Positions 1 to 7,428 of a DNA stretch of 64,000 bases are shown one piece after another. Position numbers and translations under genes: made by a program. The notes beneath the pieces are model-generated. The model made no database searches and was not told where the DNA came from. It saw nothing but the letters and a program-made list of their open reading frames with translations. The DNA is taken from positions 1 to 64,000 of the forward strand of contig CAKSJG010000015.1 of assembly GCA_934463165.1 (NCBI GenBank), read 5' to 3'. Each line of letters begins with the position of its first letter. Positions within the stretch are counted from its first letter, which is position 1. Source of the stretch: an uncultured Clostridia bacterium (GTDB lineage: Bacteria; Bacillota; Clostridia; UMGS1810).

Positions 1-89
1 TTTCCAAAAAATCAAAAGTATACCCTAACCGCGATGCCGACGGATGATAAGCTTACCAAAGTTCGGATATTGACGCGCACGGTTAACTT

Positions 90-932
90 TTAACTTTTCT
101 TACAATTCTTTTTCTTATAGTCAGACGGACTGCAGCCCGAAAAACGTTTGAAAAATGTGCTGAAATAGTTCTGATCGTTAAAACCGAGAAGCTGCGCCGT
201 TTCCTTTACGCTTGTGCCGCTTTCGAGATAACCGCATGCAAGACCTATACGCATTTTGTTATAGTACTGAATAACTCCGCATCCGGAATATTTTTTAAAG
301 ATTTTTTTAAGATAAGCCGCGCTGATTGAATACTTTTCGGCGATATCATCTATGGAATATCCCGCATCGGGGTTATCAGTCATGAGTCGCACAACAGATG
401 AATAAAGCTCCGCGCTTTTAAGTGCACTGAGAGGTCCGTCGGTCTGTCTTTTTATGACGGACATAATAAAAAGTTCAAGCCTGAGTTTAAACTCCTGAAC
501 GCTGAATTGTTTATCGTCACGTATTCCGCTAAGCTTCACACCGTCCCTTTTAAAACACGAAAAGCTGTCATCGTAAAGTTCCTCAATTTTTTTCAGCTGA
601 TATGCGTCCATATCCATAACCTTTGTTTTTATATCCGGGAAAACCGGTGATGAAAAACTTATTATTATTACATTCGGATTCGTATCAAATTCCGACCATA
701 TTTTATGAAACTCATTGGGCTTATGTACTATAACCTGCCCTTTTTCAAGAACATACACATTGCTGTCGGCCGTAACACCGACATTTCCGTCCATAACAAA
801 AACCATTTCGTAAAAGTCATGGCGTTCGCCTTTAAAAACATAGTCCTTTCTGAAATCCGTTCTGAAAAAAGTAAATATTTTTTTTATTCCTATAAAATTC
901 GGAATGACACATCCTTCGTACAATTTCATCAC
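90..932 (-). CDS. AraC-family transcriptional regulator
   Basis: 280 residues. The N-terminal half (about 20-150) looks like a cupin-type sensing domain (ends of beta strands such as VYVLEKGQVIVHKPNEFH), and the C-terminal 100 residues form the paired helix-turn-helix DNA-binding domain of AraC proteins (SIDDIAEKYSISAAYLKKIF, then ETAQLLGFNDQNYFSTFFKR). Such proteins usually sense a sugar or related ligand. It is divergent from the nucleotidyltransferase gene at 1051, with about 120 bp of AT-rich DNA between, so it may control itself and that gene, but this is inference. The first codon is GTG at 932; ATG at 929 is an equal alternative, since the AGGTG before them sits very close to both. Confidence 0.9.
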   Translation of the reverse strand: MMKLYEGCVIPNFIGIKKIFTFFRTDFRKDYVFKGERHDFYEMVFVMDGNVGVTADSNVYVLEKGQVIVHKPNEFHKIWSEFDTNPNVIIISFSSPVFPDIKTKVMDMDAYQLKKIEELYDDSFSCFKRDGVKLSGIRDDKQFSVQEFKLRLELFIMSVIKRQTDGPLSALKSAELYSSVVRLMTDNPDAGYSIDDIAEKYSISAAYLKKIFKKYSGCGVIQYYNKMRIGLACGYLESGTSVKETAQLLGFNDQNYFSTFFKRFSGCSPSDYKKKNCKKS

Positions 933-1050
933 CTGTATCTTATTTTAAAGATTTTTGCATACAAATTTATATATACATCAAAAAAAATATATATTATAAT
1001 AATACTATAAACTTTAAACAATGTCAATAAAAATATGGGAGATGCAAAAA

Positions 1051-1896
1051 ATGAAAACCACACTTCTTATAATGGCGGCCGGAATGGGTTCAAGATTCGG
1101 CGGACTGAAACAGATAGCACCTGTCGGTAAAACGGACGAAATCATACTTGATTTTTCGATATACGATGCCGTGAAAGCCGGATTTGACAAAGCAGTGTTC
1201 ATCATAAAAAAAGAAATTGAACACGATTTCAGAGAAGCAGCCGGAAAAAGAATAGAAAAAATGATTGACACCGAATATGTTTTTCAGCAGACGGATTCAT
1301 TTTTGCCCAAAGGATTTTCCGTCCCCGAAGGAAGAACAAAACCCTGGGGAACCGGTCACGCGGTGCTTTGTGCAAAGACGGCTGTGAATACTCCTTTTGC
1401 TGTAATTAATGCCGATGACTTTTACGGCAGACGCTCATTTGAGCACACTCACGAAAGCCTTGTAAACGGCAGCGGAATATGCATGACGGGATTCAGACTC
1501 GGAAATACCCTCACGGAAAACGGCACCGTAAGCCGCGGAATATGTGAAACCGACGGAGAGTATTTAAAATCCATAACGGAACACACTGCAATCGATAAAA
1601 ACAGCGGTATTCCGCTTGACACAATAGTATCTATGAACATGTGGGGATTCGACACAAGAATATTTGATGAACTTGAAGTTAAATTCGACGAATTTCTGAA
1701 AAATATGACAAATCCGCTTAAGGATGAATTTTTCCTCCCGTTTGTTGTGGACGATATGATAAAAAATCACGGAGAAAAGGTTAAAGTGTCGATATCCGAC
1801 GAGAAATGGTACGGCGTTACATATAAAGAAGATGCTGCTTCTGTTAAAAAAGCTCTTTGCGATCTTATGGACAAAGGTATGTATGACGGTATTTAA
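1051..1896 (+). CDS. Sugar-phosphate nucleotidyltransferase-like protein
   Basis: 281 residues of the GT-A nucleotidyltransferase fold. The N-terminus has the nucleotide-binding signature (LLIMAAGMGSRFGGLKQ), and INADDF near residue 118 supplies the metal-binding aspartates. By family it would join a nucleotide to a sugar phosphate or similar acceptor; the substrate cannot be told from sequence. The reading frame opens at 1021, but GGGAG at 1037-1041 sits 9 bases before ATG 1051, which I take as the start. It is transcribed toward sigG, and the hairpin before sigG could end this transcript. Confidence 0.8.
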   Translation: MKTTLLIMAAGMGSRFGGLKQIAPVGKTDEIILDFSIYDAVKAGFDKAVFIIKKEIEHDFREAAGKRIEKMIDTEYVFQQTDSFLPKGFSVPEGRTKPWGTGHAVLCAKTAVNTPFAVINADDFYGRRSFEHTHESLVNGSGICMTGFRLGNTLTENGTVSRGICETDGEYLKSITEHTAIDKNSGIPLDTIVSMNMWGFDTRIFDELEVKFDEFLKNMTNPLKDEFFLPFVVDDMIKNHGEKVKVSISDEKWYGVTYKEDAASVKKALCDLMDKGMYDGI

Positions 1897-1914
1897 CATT
1901 TTATGACAGTATAT

Positions 1915-1976
1915 AAAAAACCTCTGTTGGGAAAAATTTTATTATAAAACAAATAAAATCCCACGGAGGTTTTTTT
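1915..1976 (+). promoter_or_regulatory. Long hairpin hiding the sigG ribosome binding site
   Basis: The right arm (1960-1976) holds the Shine-Dalgarno sequence GGAGG (1965-1969) and a T run ending at the ATG. It pairs with the left arm 1915-1931 through AAAAAACCTC and GGG, with one U-G pair and one bulged T. Inside this, ATTTTATT (1936-1943) pairs with AATAAAAT (1952-1959), leaving an 8-base loop. The structure would block sigG translation and, with its T tract, might also end the upstream transcript. From memory, a leader hairpin limiting sigG translation is known in Bacillus subtilis. Confidence 0.75.
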
Positions 1977-2747
1977 ATGATTAATAAAGTTGAAATATGC
2001 GGAGTAAACACCTCAAAACTTCCGGTGCTTTCAAACAGTGAAAAGCTTGAGCTTTTTGAAAAAATTAAGAAAGGAGACAAACAGGCAAGGCAGGAATTTA
2101 TTTACGGCAATCTTCGTCTTGTGCTTTCGGTTATACAAAAATTTTCTAACCGCGGAGAAAATGCGGATGACCTTTTTCAGGTCGGATGCATAGGTCTGAT
2201 GAAATCGGTTGACAATTTTGATCTTTCACAAAATGTTAAGTTTTCAACATATGCGGTGCCTATGATCATCGGCGAGATCAGACGGTATCTCAGAGACAAC
2301 AACTCAATAAGAGTCAGCCGTTCGCTGAGAGATACTGCGTATAAGGCTCTCGGAGCAAAAGAGCGCCTTATGGCAAAAAACGAAAATGAACCGACAATAG
2401 AGCAGATTTCCAAGGAAATAGGGATAGACAAGGATGATATCATATTTGCCCTTGATGCCATTCAGGATCCCGTATCTCTTTATGAACCGATATACAACGA
2501 CGGAACGGATGCAATATTTGTTATGGATCAGCTCAGCGACGATAAAAACGGTGATGAAGACTGGCTTGAAAAAATAGCGCTGAAAGAAGCCATGAAAAAG
2601 CTTAACGAGCGCGAAAAACATATTTTGAATCTGCGCTTTTACAAAGGAAAAACACAAATGGAGGTCGCCGAAGAAATGGGCATAAGTCAGGCGCAGGTCT
2701 CAAGACTTGAAAAAAGTGCAATAGGACATATGAAAAAGAATATGTAA
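1977..2747 (+). CDS. sigG: RNA polymerase sporulation sigma factor SigG
   Basis: 256 residues, the usual SigG length. It directs late gene expression in the forespore after engulfment. The N-terminus KVEICGVNTSKLPVL and the region 2 block (DDLFQVGCIGLMKSVDNFDL, KFSTYAVPMIIGEIRRYLRD) are close to the B. subtilis protein as I recall it. Regions 3 and 4 follow, with the region 4 helix-turn-helix at the end (KTQMEVAEEMGISQAQVSRLEK). It is normally next to spoIIG genes, but here it stands alone between a nucleotidyltransferase and a convergent esterase gene. Its Shine-Dalgarno lies in a hairpin, so translation is probably tuned. Presence of sigG marks the host as an endospore-forming lineage. Confidence 0.97.
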   Translation: MINKVEICGVNTSKLPVLSNSEKLELFEKIKKGDKQARQEFIYGNLRLVLSVIQKFSNRGENADDLFQVGCIGLMKSVDNFDLSQNVKFSTYAVPMIIGEIRRYLRDNNSIRVSRSLRDTAYKALGAKERLMAKNENEPTIEQISKEIGIDKDDIIFALDAIQDPVSLYEPIYNDGTDAIFVMDQLSDDKNGDEDWLEKIALKEAMKKLNEREKHILNLRFYKGKTQMEVAEEMGISQAQVSRLEKSAIGHMKKNM

Positions 2748-2778
2748 GGCAATCAATCAAATTGGAATTCTGTTCCCT

Positions 2779-2820
2779 TATTCAAACAGGCAGTGCAATG
2801 TTGCACTGCCTGTTTGAATA
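2779..2820. terminator. Bidirectional terminator between sigG and the SGNH gene
   Basis: A perfect 20-bp inverted repeat (2779-2798 and 2801-2820) with only TG between the arms, centred on GCAGTGCAATGTTGCACTGC. It sits between two converging genes. There is no clear T run on either side, so it may act as a two-way terminator or simply a strong mRNA 3' end. Confidence 0.7.
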
Positions 2821-2827
2821 TATATGA

Positions 2828-3634
2828 CTAATACTCTGAATTTGTAAATGGAGTACCGATAAAAGCGGTTTTTACAAAATCTTTTATATTATGTCTGATT
2901 ATATAATCTATATAAGACATAATCATTTGCGCAGTAAGAACATATCCGCAAGGATTAAGATGCCCTCCGAGATAAAAAAATTCTCTGAACTTTTCATCAT
3001 ACACAGGTGCATACCTGCGCAAATCTATAACATATGAATTATCAAATATCCTTGTAAAATCATACATCAGTTCGGCATGCTTTTCTGATAAATATGCTTT
3101 CTTTTCTGTTTCCGTATCAGACTTTGGCATAGTCACAAGAAAAAATTTAGCATCAGGTTGAATAATTTTATATCTTTGAATTATTTCGGCATAATATCCC
3201 GCAAAGCTTTTTTTGTTATTATTATAATCATTCACATCAACATCCGACACAGATCCTACATCAGGATTATTAACACCGGAACCTAACAGATCATTTACAC
3301 CCATTGCGATAATATATGCCTGACAAGCCTTATCATTATCCCAAAATCCGTTTTCAGCCGCATAGTTTTCACAATATTCCCTTGCAGTCATGCCACCACG
3401 CGAAAAATTATATACTTTACAGCCTGCCGCTCTTGCCAAATACTGTCCCCATGAGTATTCGTAAAAATCATGGTATGTTTTTTCTCCGTTTTTTCCTGTT
3501 CCCTCAAATTCTCCTGATGACAGGCTGTCTCCGATACAGCATATTTTGCGGAATATTCCGCAAAATCCACCATCCGCAACCATTTTATCAAGAGGCTTTT
3601 CCATTTCATTTGCCATAAACGTCTCTATTTTCAC
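2828..3634 (-). CDS. SGNH/GDSL-family hydrolase (esterase)
   Basis: 268 residues, no signal peptide. The SGNH blocks are in order: CIGDSLSSG with nucleophile Ser37, NFSRGGMT for the block II Gly, MGVNDL with Asn114, and GGHLNP with His225. The family hydrolyses ester bonds, often acetyl groups on sugars. As the last gene of the glycan locus it is a candidate cytoplasmic deacetylase for imported oligosaccharides (inference). The start is GTG at 3634 with AAAGGA about nine bases before it; an ATG at 3616 is possible. Between it and the phosphatase gene lies a leftover gene end (3716-3904). Confidence 0.85.
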   Translation of the reverse strand: MKIETFMANEMEKPLDKMVADGGFCGIFRKICCIGDSLSSGEFEGTGKNGEKTYHDFYEYSWGQYLARAAGCKVYNFSRGGMTAREYCENYAAENGFWDNDKACQAYIIAMGVNDLLGSGVNNPDVGSVSDVDVNDYNNNKKSFAGYYAEIIQRYKIIQPDAKFFLVTMPKSDTETEKKAYLSEKHAELMYDFTRIFDNSYVIDLRRYAPVYDEKFREFFYLGGHLNPCGYVLTAQMIMSYIDYIIRHNIKDFVKTAFIGTPFTNSEY

Positions 3635-3715
3635 AGATAATTATCCTTTCCGTATTCTTCTCCTACACAGTTTTCTGACACCATTCATTAAATTCGCAGT
3701 TATATTAACTTTGTA

Positions 3716-3904
3716 TCAATCCCACACAATTAAAGAAACAGCCTTGCCGTTTTTGAAATGCATAAATACTCTGTCTCCGAATTTAAAATGCTGCGGAATT
3801 TCAATACTTTTCACTCTTTCAATTGCTCTTTCGCTTACAACAAAACAATATCCGAATTCATCATATTTCTTCCATGCGTGGCCTTCGCCGTTATTAATAT
3901 TCAA
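3716..3904 (-). pseudogene. Duplicated 3' end of a large SLH surface-protein gene
   Basis: The reading frame matches the last 59 residues of the protein at 7429-10578 at 44 positions, with the final 19 residues before the last one identical (GDRVFMHFKNGKAVSLIVW). There is no room for the rest of the gene: homology begins about where the phosphatase-like gene stops, its TAA (3894-3896) lying at the junction. This is a gene fragment, not a functional small gene. Together with the intact copy it forms direct repeats on each side of the phosphatase-like gene. Confidence 0.85.
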
Positions 3905-6900
3905 TTGCAGGAATCAATGGAGTTAATTCTGTGGTTGAATCCCATAAAAATGCCTTATATTTAAAAGTCGTATTTTTTTCGCTACTCACAGTTCCTGATT
4001 GACTTATCGTAAATCCAACCATCTTGTTTTCCTCGCTATACCATGCAAGAATTAACATCTTCCCATCTGAGCCATTTGCCTCAACTTTAATAGTTGAATC
4101 AGAGTTATCTACAAAATGCATTTCCGGCACTGAATCATCCATATATGCCCACACATAAAGCTCTGATAAGAGCATATAGGGCTCAGTTGTATCATCTCTA
4201 GGTGCTCCGTAAACGTATCTTCCTGTCGGAGCATTGTCAACTGCGAAGAACCTTGTAGCACTTTTTGCTCCAAAGTAATATTGCAAATCCATACATACAG
4301 TCACATCACTCATTGATGTTGTTTTTGTCTTGCTAACACCGTGCTTTGTAAGACGTGTATAATAATCGTTATCAACTCCGCTATCTTCGGTGTTTCTGGA
4401 TGACACAGCTATTCCGGCTATTTTATATTCAGCCCCCAAGTCGAGCATATATGTCGGCTTGTCTGTGTCATAAATCTTTTTGCCGTCTGAGGTCGTTTCT
4501 TTTACCACATGGCTCATTCTTATTTTTGTTGATGTATTTCTGTCTGTTGCATTTTGGGGCAACGTCCAAAAAGAACCACCTTCTCCATCATAAGGTAAAC
4601 CGTTCAAAGCCCTGATGTTTTTACCAACGGTCACATCTTCAATATAGTTTCCTTCTTTGTATGCAATGGGAAGAACCAGATTTGTTGTGAACGTAAAAGT
4701 TGTTTTTTCTGCAGCTTTTGAATCAGCAAAATTAACTCCGTCCACAGTAATGGTATACGTATCGCCTTGAGGTAAATTCTGTCCTTTGTTTGCCGGTGTT
4801 TCGAACAAAAGCTTGCTGAGCGCAGCAGGATCAATAGAATAACTTGTATCTGTTATGCTATACGGAGTATATTCAATTGAATTACCAGCAGAATCTTTAA
4901 TTGTTATATTTTTATTGGTTAATGTAGATGTATCCATTTTCTGTGAAAAGTTCAGAGTTATTAATCTATCCGAATTTCGTCCTACATTTGTAACATTTTC
5001 TTTACCGGCAACATTACAATCCACATACTCGGAATCATCCATATACGCCCACACATAAAGCTCTGATAAGAGCATATAGGGCTCAGTTGTATCATCTCTA
5101 GGTGCTCCGTAAACGTATCTTCCTGTCGGAGCATTGTCAACTGCGAAGAACCTTGTAGCACTTTTTGCTCCAAAGTAATATTGCAAATCCATACATACAG
5201 TCACATCACTCATTGATGTTGTTTTTGTCTTGCTAACACCGTGCTTTGTAAGACGTGTATAATAATCGTTATCAACTCCGCTGTCTTTTTCGGCTCTGGA
5301 TGATACAGCTATTCCGGCTATTTTATATTCAGCCCCCAAGTCGAGCATATATGTCGGCTTGTCTGTGTTATAAATCTTTTTGCCGTCTGAGGTCGTTTCT
5401 TTCACTGCATGATCCATTCTTATTTTTGAAAAAATGGCTCTGTCAGTCGCATTTTGAGGTAACGACCAGAGCGCTCCGTATCCACCATAGGATACTCCAT
5501 TCAATGCTTCAATTTTTTTTTCGACAGACACATCTTTAATATAGCTTCCCTCTTTGTAAGCAATAGGAAGAATTAAGTCAGTGGTGAAAGTGAACGATGT
5601 TGTTTCTATTGCTGTAAAATCAGCAAGCTGCACTCCACTTACGGTAATGGTATATGTATCACCTTGTGGCAGGTTTTGTCCCCTATTTGTTGGCGTTTCA
5701 AATAGTAGTTTGCTGAGTACTGCAGGATCAATAGAATAGCTTGTATCTGTTATGCTATACGGAGTATATTCAATTGAATTACCAGCAGAATCTTTTATAG
5801 TTATGTTTTTGTTTGTTAATGTTGATTTATTCATTTTTTTAGAAAAATTAAGCGTTATTAACCTATCTGAATCACATCCGACATTTGTGACTTCCTTTTT
5901 GTTAGCAACGTTACAATCAACATATTCATTTGAACCATTATCAATACCTTCAAATTTTAAAATCTTTCCATCATCAAAAGTAATTTGACCCTCACCAGTG
6001 GATGTGGGAATTCTCAAAGAAATAGTGTTGTTTTCAAAATTATAATCAATATTTTTTCCATTATACGAAATGTTCTTGATTGTATGTCCATTAAGGTTTG
6101 CAAGAGTCCATGATACATTTTTGTCAATAATTCCGGTGCCATCGGCAGTACTTTCATATACTACACCATTTCCACTCAAAATTGATTGAATGTTTGAAAC
6201 CTGACCACGTGTCAATCCAAGCAAGTTAACAGCATAATTTTCAAACTTTTTCTGTAATGTGTCCCCCTCAAAAGCTTTTATCTTGGCAATCATATTAGCA
6301 TATGTAAATGAGCTTTTGTCAGTAATTTCGTTATATCTGTGCCGAAGTCCCAATGTGCTGAAAGATGTGAGTTCATAGTCAATAGACAAATCTTCTTCAG
6401 ACGCACCACTTAAGCCTTCAAGTATGAATGCAACAGTCCCTGTTCTGTCAGCACCACCCCAACAGTGCAAATATATAGGATAGTTGTTAATGTCCGAAAA
6501 AACAGAAATTGCCGATTTGAATCTTTTCATGAAAGACAAATTATATGGATCATTATCTGTTTCAATATTGGCTTCATATCCTGTTATGGGAATGTTTATC
6601 CAGTTTACTTCACTTCCTAATGGACTTTCTGTAATATTGCCTGTTCCGGTTGTCTCCGGTTGTCTCAAATCCAAATCTGTTTTTATGCCCAAATCATTCT
6701 TAAGTATTTTTATGCCTTCTGCATTAATTCCAAGACCGTGATTTGAAACATCGTTAAGTTCAGAACCTCTGTATACTAATCCTTGATTCAATCCGTTCCA
6801 ACCACCTATATCACGAATGTTTCGTGATTTTTCTACATTAATATAGCGGACAGTATTTGCCGTTTTAATTTCGATAGGTCCAATAACTTCACTGTTGTTG

Positions 6901-7310
6901 CTTTCGACTTTCCAATAGTAATGAGCATTGGTTCTAAGATTATACACATCATAAAATGTGTCAGTTATACCTGTGTACTTATACACTTCACCTGAATTAA
7001 AGTTTTCCGATGATGATACCGTAAGAGTATAGCTTGAGGCACCGTCAATTGCATTCCAGGTGATTGATGCAGGCTGAGGCTTGTCAACTGCACCTATGTA
7101 GTTATCAACAATTGAAGAGGTGTAGCCAGCATACTCGTCAGTTTTATATACCTCTCTTGCTTCTTCGACAAATTTTTGCATTGTTTTATCAGCCAAATTA
7201 TATATTATCTCATTTTTGCTGTCTGCAATTGCAAAGGGTGATATTGCCGTGATATTCAGAAAAACAGCCAAAATACAGGTAATTATTTTATTTAGTTTGA
7301 ATTTTTTCAT
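3894..7310 (-). CDS. Secreted tyrosine-phosphatase-like protein with Ig-like and discoidin-like repeats
   Basis: 1138 residues from ATG 7310 (AGGAG just upstream; the frame stays open to 7400 without a better start). Order: signal peptide (1-29, ending AIA), a fibronectin III-like stretch (about 70-150), and a protein tyrosine/dual-specificity phosphatase domain (about 155-390). The last has RNIRDIGG and the signature HCWGGADRTG, with catalytic Cys283 and Arg289. Two near-identical 300-residue units follow (about 461-760 and 761-1060), each an Ig-like fold with a discoidin-like fold. A C-terminal Ig-like domain ends in YKAFLWDSTTELTPLIPA. Secreted forms of this phosphatase family are uncommon; the substrate could be a phosphorylated glycan or protein. 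No SLH domain, so attachment is unclear. Confidence 0.8.
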   Translation of the reverse strand: MKKFKLNKIITCILAVFLNITAISPFAIADSKNEIIYNLADKTMQKFVEEAREVYKTDEYAGYTSSIVDNYIGAVDKPQPASITWNAIDGASSYTLTVSSSENFNSGEVYKYTGITDTFYDVYNLRTNAHYYWKVESNNSEVIGPIEIKTANTVRYINVEKSRNIRDIGGWNGLNQGLVYRGSELNDVSNHGLGINAEGIKILKNDLGIKTDLDLRQPETTGTGNITESPLGSEVNWINIPITGYEANIETDNDPYNLSFMKRFKSAISVFSDINNYPIYLHCWGGADRTGTVAFILEGLSGASEEDLSIDYELTSFSTLGLRHRYNEITDKSSFTYANMIAKIKAFEGDTLQKKFENYAVNLLGLTRGQVSNIQSILSGNGVVYESTADGTGIIDKNVSWTLANLNGHTIKNISYNGKNIDYNFENNTISLRIPTSTGEGQITFDDGKILKFEGIDNGSNEYVDCNVANKKEVTNVGCDSDRLITLNFSKKMNKSTLTNKNITIKDSAGNSIEYTPYSITDTSYSIDPAVLSKLLFETPTNRGQNLPQGDTYTITVSGVQLADFTAIETTSFTFTTDLILPIAYKEGSYIKDVSVEKKIEALNGVSYGGYGALWSLPQNATDRAIFSKIRMDHAVKETTSDGKKIYNTDKPTYMLDLGAEYKIAGIAVSSRAEKDSGVDNDYYTRLTKHGVSKTKTTSMSDVTVCMDLQYYFGAKSATRFFAVDNAPTGRYVYGAPRDDTTEPYMLLSELYVWAYMDDSEYVDCNVAGKENVTNVGRNSDRLITLNFSQKMDTSTLTNKNITIKDSAGNSIEYTPYSITDTSYSIDPAALSKLLFETPANKGQNLPQGDTYTITVDGVNFADSKAAEKTTFTFTTNLVLPIAYKEGNYIEDVTVGKNIRALNGLPYDGEGGSFWTLPQNATDRNTSTKIRMSHVVKETTSDGKKIYDTDKPTYMLDLGAEYKIAGIAVSSRNTEDSGVDNDYYTRLTKHGVSKTKTTSMSDVTVCMDLQYYFGAKSATRFFAVDNAPTGRYVYGAPRDDTTEPYMLLSELYVWAYMDDSVPEMHFVDNSDSTIKVEANGSDGKMLILAWYSEENKMVGFTISQSGTVSSEKNTTFKYKAFLWDSTTELTPLIPAIEY
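4147..5282. repeat. 900-bp tandem repeat inside the phosphatase-like gene
   Basis: Positions 4147-4382 and 5047-5282 are identical over 236 bases at an exact 900-bp spacing, and similarity extends more loosely over the rest of both 900-bp units. Each unit codes for one Ig-like plus discoidin-like pair. The identical stretch includes silent positions, so it indicates recent duplication or gene conversion rather than protein-level selection. Confidence 0.95.
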
Positions 7311-7428
7311 AATAAATCTCCTTTCTATCACGTATCTCTTTGACACAACCGGCATTGAGCCGTATGTTACAGAAAACAATTCTAAGTTTTCATCTCTCAA
7401 AATCGGAGTTGGAATTACTCTCTTTAGT

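Noticed and set aside
3716..3904. A real small protein gene before the SGNH gene
   Set aside because: It is a copy of the last 59 residues of the neighbouring surface protein, starts at a TTG without ribosome site, and begins at the junction with another gene.
4147..5282. Repeats as a CRISPR array
   Set aside because: Only two units of 900 bp, both within one coding frame.
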